Positions 18,901 to 26,498 of a DNA stretch of 64,000 nt are shown here, piece by piece. The stretch spans positions 496,001 through 560,000 of the forward strand of contig NZ_OMPD01000009.1 of NCBI RefSeq assembly GCF_900312745.1, given 5' to 3'. The translations under genes were made by a program, and so were the position numbers. The stretch is from Aquimarina sp. AU58. Its GTDB lineage: Bacteria > Bacteroidota > Bacteroidia > Flavobacteriales > Flavobacteriaceae. Under the pieces are notes generated by a model, which was given only the letters and a program-made list of their open reading frames with translations, searched no databases and was not told the DNA's origin. Numbering within the stretch: position 1 is the first letter of the stretch; every line of letters starts with the position of its first letter.

Positions 18901-19018
18901 GAGGTAGCCCATCTTCTAGAGTATATGCTCTAAGTTGATTGTTTTGTGCTGATAATGAGCCGATAATATTCAATATCAGGAAAGAAACAAGATAGATGTA
19001 TTTATAGTTTAAGTTCAC
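15959..19018 (-). CDS. LytS-type sensor kinase with periplasmic two-component propeller
   Basis: From the N-terminus the protein shows a signal peptide, about twelve two-component-regulator propeller units (LWFGTDNDGI- and NIWAGTEGKG-type blades), a Y_Y_Y domain (about 690-760), one membrane helix (IIVLILGGYALSYI), a coiled coil and a His_kinase/HATPase module. The phospho-acceptor His is in NPHFIFNAL (codon 16538-16540), followed by GILKGSRDGEL and DNGQGIF in the ATPase. I place the start at GTG 19016-19018, giving about 1,019 residues that begin with a clean signal peptide ending SLSA. An ATG at 19135 would add 39 basic residues and run through a transcription terminator (19096-19124), so I reject it. 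The ligand is probably a carbohydrate or other envelope signal. Confidence 0.85.
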   Translation of the reverse strand: MNLNYKYIYLVSFLILNIIGSLSAQNNQLRAYTLEDGLPQSQVYDIVQDKIGYLWLGTQGGGLSRFNGEEFKTWNENDGLQSNYIHSLAFVNDSLFIGTKNGLSIKIKNKFTNIEGPRINKICLIDNKTYLATNIGIYEYRKNLGLIKINLNPKINTSIINDIVFDGKLFWVATNKGLWKLNHIKQGTRIIERHSAYDFTAAIFHNNKVFAAAFNQGILVLNTNAKTYGNQWIQKPVRVTNISIHSNNELWFATDNDGITILDFETHALKKKINRKNGLSVSHTRKSILDLQSNIWIATSGGGFYKYFQNNFTHYDQNTGLKGNRVYAVHNAKNGIWTSNSEAGMVKIDSIGIHHIPQEERLSDVKIKTITSDNSGNIWAGTEGKGILFKEIMQVDSIVVDTTNSKELDEDPIITTDTIAITVSKNHIIDRDKGLLSDWIRTIQVIDNTVWVASYSAGVSRFIYDPKKKRIRSLKKFTRKSGIEDLQIRDMKKDSLGKIWYATQNGHLGYIEKNKVTHLGNVLNQKTAISTLLFHKNILYLGTAGRGIWWSDLDKKITFKKLKGRKKPYSDNIYQMIFDDKNNLWAGSERGVDRIELNQSNDIVDVFHFGRNDGFLGIETCLNAVTKDDHGNLWFGAIYGLTKYQPTETTKATIKPSIHFEDVEVAYRSVDSIQLGAWVNNKSVLKLKPNQTELSFSYKTIDLDHPNDVEYRWRLNNSEWSPWSSDHKQNLAGLAYGPHYFSAQSRNYRWEESDPIMFRFFIDSPIYEKAWFQLTVLVIIVLILGGYALSYIRRVKQKNREERNRLQMQNHLLSLEQKALRLQMNPHFIFNALNGIKAMGTNNPNRMNTTINTFATLLRETLYNSRKDHITLDQEIQTLKHYIEIEQLMASKPFVYDISIDSDFDPEEILIPPMLIQPFVENAVRHGILKGSRDGELKVLFHTSEEHLHCTILDNGQGIFQSQKNKTNTDHQSMALTVTRERLESISGKDSLHIKEILLNGNSVAGTEITFKIPLQTDY

Positions 19019-19083
19019 AAGAGATTTGTCTGGTTGGTAACAAATATAATCAAACTGCTTTTTTCTGGGATATAATCGATTTA

Positions 19084-19124
19084 AATGTAAAAAAAACCGA
19101 CACCACCGGTTAAGGCGTGTCGGT
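19084..19124 (-). terminator. Rho-independent terminator of the gene at 19187-19762
   Basis: The arms ACCGACAC (19096-19103) and GTGTCGGT (19117-19124) pair perfectly around a 13-base loop. Read on the minus strand, the stem is followed at once by a run of six or seven T. This ends transcription of the gene at 19187-19762 before the kinase gene begins, which also argues against the longer kinase start. Confidence 0.8.
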
Positions 19125-19186
19125 ATAATAAACAAAAGTTTCCCCCTTTTTGTTTATTAGATTGAGATTACTGTTAGGATTAATAA

Positions 19187-19762
19187 TTAGTACCCTGTGA
19201 TAGCATTTGTTTTTGAATCTTCAACAATGCCATCTTTCCAGGTAAAACTTTGTTTTAAGTTTACATATTTAGTATTAGTTGTTGTTGTTTGATAAAATGT
19301 TTGTGTTTGTAATATGTTATCTTTTATGCCGTATTCCTGATTTGGAAATATGTATTGAAAATCGGTATCAGAATTTTCACAATACACATTTTTAAGTTCA
19401 GGCAATGCTACAATTGTATTGTCTTCTTTAAGCATGTAGTAATATGCTTCTACATGAGCGCAACATGCTAGATACTCGACTTCCATCTTAATTACCTTAG
19501 AGATCCCTTCTAGTCCAGGGTTCTCTAAGGTAGTTATAAAGATATCCTCAAAAAGCTCTGTGTCTTCAATCGTAAGAGTAGATATTTTATCTAAATTTTC
19601 TTCTCCCGAACGAACCAGATTAATAACATATGAGGGGTGTTTTTCTCCACGGTCCATAATTTCGGTAGTTACCAAAAACTCTTGAGTATCGGCAAAAACT
19701 TTTTGTGCATGGATACCTTGAAAACTTTGAAATAGAATAATGATTATGGCAACATTTTTCAT
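19187..19762 (-). CDS. Secreted protein of unknown function
   Basis: This 191-residue protein has a signal peptide (about 1-19, ending GIHAQ), so it is exported. The mature part is acidic and mostly beta-like, with no recognised domain. Two adjacent cysteines (VEYLACCAHVEAYYYML) and a third in YCENSD could bind metal or form a disulfide. It is a single-gene unit with its own terminator. No function can be proposed. Confidence 0.75.
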   Translation of the reverse strand: MKNVAIIIILFQSFQGIHAQKVFADTQEFLVTTEIMDRGEKHPSYVINLVRSGEENLDKISTLTIEDTELFEDIFITTLENPGLEGISKVIKMEVEYLACCAHVEAYYYMLKEDNTIVALPELKNVYCENSDTDFQYIFPNQEYGIKDNILQTQTFYQTTTTNTKYVNLKQSFTWKDGIVEDSKTNAITGY

Positions 19763-20355
19763 AACAGCTTATTTTGAGGTTGGCTATTTTGTATAAAAGT
19801 AATTCCTTATCTTATTCTTGAGGATGTGCTTTTAGTATTCGTAATGATTCAACTAGAATTCGTTTTTTGTAACATAAAACCATCTCTTAATGATTTTATA
19901 CTCTAATACTTTATAAGGTAAGAGGCAAGGGTGTTTTAGTAAGCTATATGGTTAATTGTTTAATGAATTTATCTTTTTTCAGGTTCTATAAAATTTTTAA
20001 AGCTTTTGATTTATACTATTTACTGTAAATTAGGTATAAGTGTTTGATAATGTGATGAAATCATGAGGGTGGAATTGGCTTTAGGGCGCTGTTTTTTGTA
20101 TCTTCACAAGAATTACCCTTACAAAATTTAGATGTTAGACATCTTTTTAATGTAAATCATCTCTTATGATTATACAAAGATGTGCATGTCTATCTATATA
20201 ATAGTTAAAGAAAATAAAAATCAATATTCCAGATATTTAGTTTTTGCTAAACATATTTAGAGAATTTTACGTTTAGTTATAGACTATTTTGACACTTACC
20301 TTCTGTTTTAAATAGAAGTTGACTCAATACAGAAAAATCTATAAAATACAAACAA
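19763..20355. other. Non-coding interval between divergent genes
   Basis: This is about 590 bases of AT-rich DNA between a minus-strand gene and the plus-strand muramidase gene. It must hold both promoters. I see no convincing ORF, RNA gene or long repeat in it. Confidence 0.6.
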
Positions 20356-21198
20356 ATGAAAACAATACGGTATCGTTCGAACGGACAGGATGTTCATTTT
20401 TTGGAAGAAATTTTAACAACTCTGGGATATCAAGTATATGTGTCTAATTTTTTTGGAAAAGATACAGATACAGCTGTCAGAGATTTTCAGGCAAAGCATA
20501 ACCTTGTGATAGATGGTATTGTTGGGCTTAAAACCTGGTCTAAACTTATTGAAGTAAAAAACGACTTTATTGCGTTTAATGATAAGCTCTTGTCCGAACA
20601 AGATATCAAGGATTTTGCAGATCAGTTTGGGTTAGAATTAGCTATGGTGAAAGCGGTTAATGAAATAGAAAGTAATGGAAAAGGCTTTTTGGTATCTGGT
20701 AGACCCAGAATTTTATTTGAAGGCCATATTTTTTGGAAAGAATTAGAGAAACGAGGAGTAACCCCATCTCAATATGTTTCAGAATATACCAAAAATGTGC
20801 TATATGAGAAATGGACAAAAGTACATTATAAAGGAGGAGCTGGAGAGTATGATCGTTTAGAAAAAGCTGCTGGGATGTCTGATGACCCAGCTTTTCATGA
20901 AGCGGCCTATAGCTCTGCATCCTGGGGAGCTTTTCAAATCATGGGATTTCATTATGCGAACTTAGGTTTTTCTTCTATAGATCATTTTGTTTCAGAAATG
21001 TATGATCATGAAAGAGAACACCTTAAAGCTTTTGGTAAATTTATAGAAGCTACATCTTTTAAAGGTAAAAAATTACTAGATTGGATAATAGAAAAGAACT
21101 GGGCAAGATTTGCCGAAGGGTATAATGGATCTGGTTATAAGAAGAATAAGTACGATACTAAACTAAAAAATGCTTACATAAAATATAGTACTAGTTAA
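20356..21198 (+). CDS. N-acetylmuramidase with peptidoglycan-binding domain
   Basis: This 280-residue protein has an N-terminal PG_binding_1 domain (about 4-65; DGIVGLKTWSKL) and a C-terminal N-acetylmuramidase domain (about 85-275). The latter carries the motif EIESNGKGF with Glu105 as likely acid catalyst, plus RPRILFEGH and SWGAFQIMG. Enzymes of this type cut the glycan strands of peptidoglycan, as phage endolysins do. There is no signal peptide, so export would need a holin, a contractile or other secretion system, or lysis. No phage genes are adjacent. It stands alone after a 590-base gap. Confidence 0.85.
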   Translation: MKTIRYRSNGQDVHFLEEILTTLGYQVYVSNFFGKDTDTAVRDFQAKHNLVIDGIVGLKTWSKLIEVKNDFIAFNDKLLSEQDIKDFADQFGLELAMVKAVNEIESNGKGFLVSGRPRILFEGHIFWKELEKRGVTPSQYVSEYTKNVLYEKWTKVHYKGGAGEYDRLEKAAGMSDDPAFHEAAYSSASWGAFQIMGFHYANLGFSSIDHFVSEMYDHEREHLKAFGKFIEATSFKGKKLLDWIIEKNWARFAEGYNGSGYKKNKYDTKLKNAYIKYSTS

Positions 21199-21277
21199 TC
21201 GGGATTGTATCATAGAATTAAATTTGTTTTTAAACGATGTTCCTACAACTATATCTCAGTTTTTCTATTTTTGTTCT

Positions 21278-21745
21278 ATGATTGATAATTTCGAGAATGA
21301 ATTTTTTGGGATCGGTATCCAAAATGGTAAAACACCAGAGAACCTTGGTGTATTATGGCGTTCTGCACAAAATATGGGAGCTAGTTTTATTTTTACGATA
21401 GGTAATCGATATGCAAAACAAGCCAGTGATACTCATAATGCGGTAAAAGCCATGCCGTATTTTCATTACGATACTTTTGAGGATTTTTACCGACACCTGC
21501 CTAAAGGAGCAATGTTGGTAGGAGTAGAGCTAACAGATAATGCACAATCTCTAGAGACGTTTAGTCACCCAAAACGCTGTGTGTATTTACTAGGAGCCGA
21601 GGATCATGGATTATCTAAAATTGCTATCGAAAAATCACAGTTTTTAGTCAAGTTTAAATCCGAATTAAGCATTAATGTGGCTGTAGCAGGAAGTATTATT
21701 ATGTATGATCGTGGAGTTGATAAACCCAGATTTATAAGAGCGTAG
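21278..21745 (+). CDS. SPOUT (TrmH-family) RNA methyltransferase
   Basis: This protein has about 155 residues from the ATG at 21278. That start is chosen because the SpoU fold begins directly after it, whereas the upstream ATG at 21224 adds a hydrophobic stretch unlike the family. Motif 1 is seen in TPENLGVLWRSAQNMGA (Asn and Arg), motif 2 in YLLGAEDHGLS and motif 3 in SINVAVAGSI. It should 2'-O-methylate a tRNA or rRNA ribose using SAM; the target base cannot be read. The C-terminus is short, so it is a minimal SPOUT enzyme. Confidence 0.88.
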   Translation: MIDNFENEFFGIGIQNGKTPENLGVLWRSAQNMGASFIFTIGNRYAKQASDTHNAVKAMPYFHYDTFEDFYRHLPKGAMLVGVELTDNAQSLETFSHPKRCVYLLGAEDHGLSKIAIEKSQFLVKFKSELSINVAVAGSIIMYDRGVDKPRFIRA

Positions 21746-21820
21746 ATTCTGCAATTTTTAGATTGAAGGCATCATATCTAATTTTTGTCACTACATTTAT
21801 AACCACTATCCTTATTGTCT

Positions 21821-23164
21821 ATGTTTAAAATAGTAGAAGATTTTATTGCCGGTTTTAGCTCCTGGGTATGGGACTGGCCTTTATTGGTATTGCTTATTGG
21901 TGGAGGAATATTTTTTCTTATCTATTCTAGATTTACACCTTTTTTCTATTTCAAACATGCGATCGATGTGTTGCGAGGTAAATATGATAATGAGCATGCG
22001 CCTGGCCAGCTTAGTCATTTTCAGGCATTATCTTCTGCAATTGCTGCTACAGTAGGTATGGGTAATATAAGTGGTGTAGCGGTAGCAATTGTCGCAGGTG
22101 GCCCAGGAGCTGTGTTCTGGATGTGGATCAGTGCTTTAATCGGTATGGCAACCAAGTTTTATACCTGCTCATTAGCGGTAATGTATCGATCAGAAGATGA
22201 TAAAAGGGCTTTGCTTAGTGGTCCTATGTATGTAATTACTAACGGCTTGGGGACCCAATGGAAACCCTTAGCCATAATTTTTGCATTGGCAGGATTGGTT
22301 GGTACATTACCTGCGTTCACTGCAAATCAACTAACACAAACATTAGTAGATGTTTTAGATTGGGATGATGATTATAAATGGTATATCGGAATTGTCTTAG
22401 CGGGTTTTGCCTCGCTGGTCATTATGGGAGGAATAAAAAGAATTGGGATTGTGGCCAGTAGATTAGTCCCTTTTATGGTGGTGCTATATTTTATTACTGT
22501 GATTACTATTTTGGTATTACAAATAGAAAAAATACCAGATATGTTTATGCTAATTTTTTCAGATGCATTTTCTGGAAAAGCAGCCGCAGGAGGAGCTTTA
22601 GGGTATTTGATTAAAACAGGAGTGAAAAGAGCTGCATTTTCTAACGAGGCAGGTATAGGAACCGCTCCTATGATGCATGGTACGGCAAAAACCAATGAGC
22701 CTATTCGAGAAGGATTAGTGGCAATGATTGGCCCGGCAATAGATACATTACTGGTATGTACATTAACTGCTTTGGCAATACTTTCTACAGGAGTATGGCA
22801 AAGCTCTAATGGTAATGGCATATCTCTTACTTTAGAAGCTTTTAATTCTGTTCTGCCATATGGGTTGGGGGATATTGTAGTGGTTATTATGGTTTTGGTG
22901 TTTGGACTTTCAACACTGTTTTCATATTCTCATTATGGTACTACATGTTTAGGCTTTTTAACCAAGCCGAAGTATGGTAAATATTATAATTATTTATACA
23001 TAGTATCGATTATAATTGCTGCAGTAGTAAAAATAGAATTTGCGATTAATCTTATTGATAGTGCTTTTGCTATAATGGCAATCCCTACAGTGATTTCTGG
23101 ATTATTACTGGCTCCAAGAGTAAATGCCAGAGCTAAAATCTATTTTAAAAAATATAAGGTATAA
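21821..23164 (+). CDS. Sodium:alanine/glycine symporter (AGCS family)
   Basis: This inner-membrane protein of about 448 residues has roughly 11 hydrophobic helices. Family hallmarks are GMGNISGVAVAIVAGGPG (about 88-107) and the region FSNEAGIGTAPMMHGTAKT. It imports small neutral amino acids with Na+. The ATG at 21821 is preferred over the TTG two codons earlier. It is 75 bases downstream of the methyltransferase gene and convergent with the OmpA-family gene. Confidence 0.93.
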   Translation: MFKIVEDFIAGFSSWVWDWPLLVLLIGGGIFFLIYSRFTPFFYFKHAIDVLRGKYDNEHAPGQLSHFQALSSAIAATVGMGNISGVAVAIVAGGPGAVFWMWISALIGMATKFYTCSLAVMYRSEDDKRALLSGPMYVITNGLGTQWKPLAIIFALAGLVGTLPAFTANQLTQTLVDVLDWDDDYKWYIGIVLAGFASLVIMGGIKRIGIVASRLVPFMVVLYFITVITILVLQIEKIPDMFMLIFSDAFSGKAAAGGALGYLIKTGVKRAAFSNEAGIGTAPMMHGTAKTNEPIREGLVAMIGPAIDTLLVCTLTALAILSTGVWQSSNGNGISLTLEAFNSVLPYGLGDIVVVIMVLVFGLSTLFSYSHYGTTCLGFLTKPKYGKYYNYLYIVSIIIAAVVKIEFAINLIDSAFAIMAIPTVISGLLLAPRVNARAKIYFKKYKV

Positions 23165-23205
23165 ACTATTCTTTAGCGTGTTTTATTAGACCAGATTTCA
23201 CGGGA

Positions 23206-25281
23206 TTATATTTTCATGATAATAAACTCACTTCTTCTGTTTTCTTGATGCTCTTCTTCTGTGCAATCGACTCCATCGGCACATTTATTAATCAATCTTC
23301 TTTCTCCATATGCTTTACCAGGTATGCGTCGCCAATCAATATTGCCTTTTCGCACGATATACCGTATTGTGGCTCTCATTCTTTTTACACTTAACTTTTT
23401 GTTGTACCAATGACTAGATCTACTATCGGTATGTGAGCGAACTTCAATTTTTAATTTGGGATACTTGTTCATTGCCGAAATTATTTTTTGAAGCTCGACT
23501 TCGGCTTTTGGGCTAATTTCATAATCATCCAGCCCAAAATAGATAGGTTCTAATTGTAAAATTTTCCCCAAATCATCACCAACAGTAACCTCCACTGTTG
23601 TAGATAATACTTCTTGTGTACCTATTTTTTCTAATGCAAAAGGAATATCATGAATAAATTCAAAAACATCTGTGGTTTCTAGGGTAACCTCTTTTGGGAT
23701 ATATTCATTTAACGATGCTTGTATCACATATGATTCATCACAAGGTACTTTGATTTTGTATTTTCCTTTTAAATCAGAAACAGCTTGATGCAATATGTCA
23801 CCATTATTATCCAACACTATAACATCTGCTCTAATAAGTGGTTCACCAGTTGTGCTATCTGTTATTGTACCTTCTATATATTGCATACAAGAAGTGATCA
23901 ATTCTTCGACTTGCTTAAAACTGTAGATGTCATCATTACCTTTACCTCCTTTTCTGTTACTGGCAAAATACCCTATTTTGGTATCTTCATTTAATACAAA
24001 GGTAAAGTCGTCTTTAGAGCTATTTACAGGTTTGCCAATATTAAAAGCATCAGAAAAACCAGACTCATTAGGTACAGAAACAAAAATATCTAATCCGCCT
24101 AGGCCTACATGACCATCACTAGAAAAGTATAACCTTCCGCTATCACTTATATAAGGAAAAGTCTCTCTACCTTCTGTATTTATTTTGTTTCCTAAGTTTT
24201 TTGGTTCGCCATATTTTCCATCTCCTAGTACATCTACCACAAACAAATCAGACTGTCCGAAAGTACCCGGCATATCACTGGCAAAATAGAGTTTGGTTCC
24301 ATCAGCACTTAATGAAGGATGAGATACAGAATAATCATCACTAGAAAAAGGCAATTCTACGATATCAGTCCATATTCCGTCTTTTAGGGTGGCTTTATAT
24401 AATTTTAGGAGTACAACACCCTTTTTACTCGTTCCTAATTTGTTGTTGGTGTAGTTGTTTCTTGAAAAATATACAGTTTCTCCGTCCTTACTAAAACTGG
24501 TAGATGACTCATGGAATTTTGTATTTATTTTTCCTTTAAGTTTAACAGGGTCTTCTAGAGTAATCTGATCTTCTTTGATATTTGAAGAAAAGATATCTAA
24601 AAAAGGCATTTTATTCCATTTATGAAGTTTTGAGTCATTAGTGTTTTTACTTCTTGATGAAGCAAAGACAATTTGATTTTTGTTATTGAAACTAGGTGCG
24701 TATTCTGAATTTTTCGAATTAATACTCAAAGGAAATATGTCATATTTACCCGATTGCATTTCGATAAAATCTAAGTAATTTCTTTTTTCTATAAAAGATT
24801 TAGCCCGTTTGTCATTTCCTGTGATAGCATAGAATTGATCCATAATCCTATCGGCTTCCTCGTAGCGCTCAACACTTTTTAAGCTTTGTGCATATCTAAA
24901 TAAATATTCGGGATTAAGATCCTCAGGATAGGTTTGAATAAGCTTTTCATACCAAACTACAGAATCTTCAAGATCTCCTGTGAAATAGAACGAATCTCCT
25001 AGTTTAGAGTATAGATTTTGAGAAGAATATCCACGTTGAGCTACATCCATGTAGATTGCTCTGGCATCTATATATGCAAATGCTGTAAAACTTTGATCTG
25101 CTTTAGTTATACGTTTATCCTGGTCTTGAGAAAAAAGTTGCGACGATGTTATAAAAATGAGTACGCAGAAAGAAATGAGATTTCTTCTTATAAAGATTGA
25201 AGCAAAAAATAAGGTGTGATTTTTCAAACGATCCCAGAATTTAATGTTAAAAACTTGTTTCCACGGGGTATTTGAAAACAT
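23206..25281 (-). CDS. PorE-like OmpA-family protein (TPR, PD40, CRD, OmpA)
   Basis: This 691-residue envelope protein has, in order: an unusually long N-terminal leader with its hydrophobic core at about residues 34-50, tetratricopeptide-like helices (about 60-170), WD40/PD40 beta-propeller repeats (about 180-450), a carboxypeptidase-regulatory-like domain (about 465-535; IEGTITDSTTGEPL) and a C-terminal OmpA peptidoglycan-binding domain (about 575-691; VRSHTDSRSS and ENRRSEFIIMKI). This is the domain order of PorE of the type IX secretion system and of several gliding-associated relatives. No sprF/porP partner is adjacent, so a T9SS role is inference. The start may lie downstream of the called ATG, but no other ATG, GTG or TTG fits the signal peptide. 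Confidence 0.85.
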   Translation of the reverse strand: MFSNTPWKQVFNIKFWDRLKNHTLFFASIFIRRNLISFCVLIFITSSQLFSQDQDKRITKADQSFTAFAYIDARAIYMDVAQRGYSSQNLYSKLGDSFYFTGDLEDSVVWYEKLIQTYPEDLNPEYLFRYAQSLKSVERYEEADRIMDQFYAITGNDKRAKSFIEKRNYLDFIEMQSGKYDIFPLSINSKNSEYAPSFNNKNQIVFASSRSKNTNDSKLHKWNKMPFLDIFSSNIKEDQITLEDPVKLKGKINTKFHESSTSFSKDGETVYFSRNNYTNNKLGTSKKGVVLLKLYKATLKDGIWTDIVELPFSSDDYSVSHPSLSADGTKLYFASDMPGTFGQSDLFVVDVLGDGKYGEPKNLGNKINTEGRETFPYISDSGRLYFSSDGHVGLGGLDIFVSVPNESGFSDAFNIGKPVNSSKDDFTFVLNEDTKIGYFASNRKGGKGNDDIYSFKQVEELITSCMQYIEGTITDSTTGEPLIRADVIVLDNNGDILHQAVSDLKGKYKIKVPCDESYVIQASLNEYIPKEVTLETTDVFEFIHDIPFALEKIGTQEVLSTTVEVTVGDDLGKILQLEPIYFGLDDYEISPKAEVELQKIISAMNKYPKLKIEVRSHTDSRSSHWYNKKLSVKRMRATIRYIVRKGNIDWRRIPGKAYGERRLINKCADGVDCTEEEHQENRRSEFIIMKI

Positions 25282-25402
25282 ACTGGAACTAAATTTAAGA
25301 AAAATTCAATTAAAAATTCAATTCAGCTTCTTTATTTTAATAACTACTTTTTGTAGGAAAATGTTAATAAAACAGAGATGTGCGTAATAATTTTATGATC
25401 TG

Positions 25403-25434
25403 TTGTTTTCTTGCTTAATATTCATCTACCTTTG
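25403..25434 (+). promoter_or_regulatory. Bacteroidota-type promoter of era
   Basis: A perfect TAnnTTTG box (TACCTTTG, 25427-25434) lies 16 bases before the era ATG, with a TTG (25403-25405) 21 bases upstream as the -33 element. This is the sigma-ABfr-type promoter pattern of the phylum, and it supports starting era at 25451, not at the ATG inside the promoter (25403). Confidence 0.75.
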
Positions 25435-25450
25435 CATTAAAATCAATGAT

Positions 25451-26332
25451 ATGGCTCATAAAGCTGGCTTTGTAAATATTATAGGTAACCCTAATGTAGG
25501 TAAATCTACATTAATGAATGCTTTTATTGGTGAGAAGTTATCTATTATTACTTCTAAAGCGCAAACAACAAGACATCGTATTTTGGGAATTGTAAACGGT
25601 GATGATTTTCAGGCGATTCTGTCGGATACTCCTGGGATTATAAAACCTGCTTATGAGCTTCAGGAATCCATGATGGATTTTGTTAAATCTGCTTTTGAAG
25701 ATGCAGATGTATTGATATATATGGTAGAGATTGGTGAAAAAGACCTGAAAGATGAAGCTTTTTTTAATAAAATAACAAATGCAAAAATCCCTATTCTTCT
25801 ACTAATAAATAAAATAGACCAGTCCAATCAGGAGAAATTAGAAGAACAGGTTCAGTTTTGGAGTCAAAAAGTACCCAATGCAGAAATATACCCTGTATCT
25901 GCTTTAGAGAATTTTAATGTAAAAGAAGTTTTTGGTAGAATAGTCGAATTATTACCAGATTCACCGCCTTTTTATCCTAAAGATCAGTTAACAGATAAAC
26001 CAGAACGCTTTTTTGTAAATGAAGCCATTCGCGAAAAAATATTGGTGCACTATAAAAAAGAAATTCCTTATTCTGTAGAAGTAGAGACAGAGGAGTTTGT
26101 AGAGGACGATACTATTATTAGAATTCGTTCGGTGATTATGGTAGAACGTGATTCTCAAAAAGGAATCATTATAGGTCATAAAGGATCTGCTCTAAAAAGA
26201 GTGGGTACAGAAGCACGTAAAGAACTTGAAAAGTTTTTCGGAAAAAAGATACATATAGAACTGTATGTGAAAATTAATAAAAACTGGCGTAGTAATGAAC
26301 GTCAATTAAAACGATTTGGATATAATAACTAA
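25451..26332 (+). CDS. era: GTPase Era
   Basis: This 293-residue GTPase has G1 GNPNVGKST, switch-region TTRHR, G3 DTPG and G4 NKID. A C-terminal KH RNA-binding domain follows (GIIIGHKGSALKRVGTEAR). Era binds 16S rRNA and assists 30S ribosome maturation at the inner face of the membrane. The start MAHKAGF is chosen because it immediately precedes the G domain and follows the promoter box. A terminator follows the stop codon by about 30 bases, so era is probably a single-gene unit. Confidence 0.96.
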   Translation: MAHKAGFVNIIGNPNVGKSTLMNAFIGEKLSIITSKAQTTRHRILGIVNGDDFQAILSDTPGIIKPAYELQESMMDFVKSAFEDADVLIYMVEIGEKDLKDEAFFNKITNAKIPILLLINKIDQSNQEKLEEQVQFWSQKVPNAEIYPVSALENFNVKEVFGRIVELLPDSPPFYPKDQLTDKPERFFVNEAIREKILVHYKKEIPYSVEVETEEFVEDDTIIRIRSVIMVERDSQKGIIIGHKGSALKRVGTEARKELEKFFGKKIHIELYVKINKNWRSNERQLKRFGYNN

Positions 26333-26362
26333 TTCGTAATCCTTGCAATATCACTTTTTAGG

Positions 26363-26391
26363 CCTTCTTTGTCACTTACGAGAAGGTTTTT
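26363..26391 (+). terminator. Terminator downstream of era
   Basis: CCTTCT (26363-26368) and AGAAGG (26381-26386) form a six-base-pair stem with a 12-base loop, followed directly by five T. The stem is short, but the position 30 bases after the era stop fits a Rho-independent terminator. Confidence 0.6.
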
Positions 26392-26498
26392 GTTAAAACT
26401 ATTTATTGATTAATGTCTATAATTTATCCTTAGCATAACGTTAAGGATATATGTGTTGTTAACATTTGAATTTTTAATCACACAAAACGAGATCAATA

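Noticed and set aside
19019..19135. Longer N-terminus of the sensor kinase
   Set aside because: It crosses a strong terminator and places the signal peptide 39 residues inside the protein; the GTG at 19018 fits better.
21224..21277. Longer start of the SPOUT methyltransferase
   Set aside because: The added residues are unlike the family, and a TATTTTTG promoter-like box sits within them just before the ATG at 21278.
25403..25450. Upstream ATG of era
   Set aside because: The extra 16 residues overlap the promoter box TACCTTTG and are not part of the Era family.
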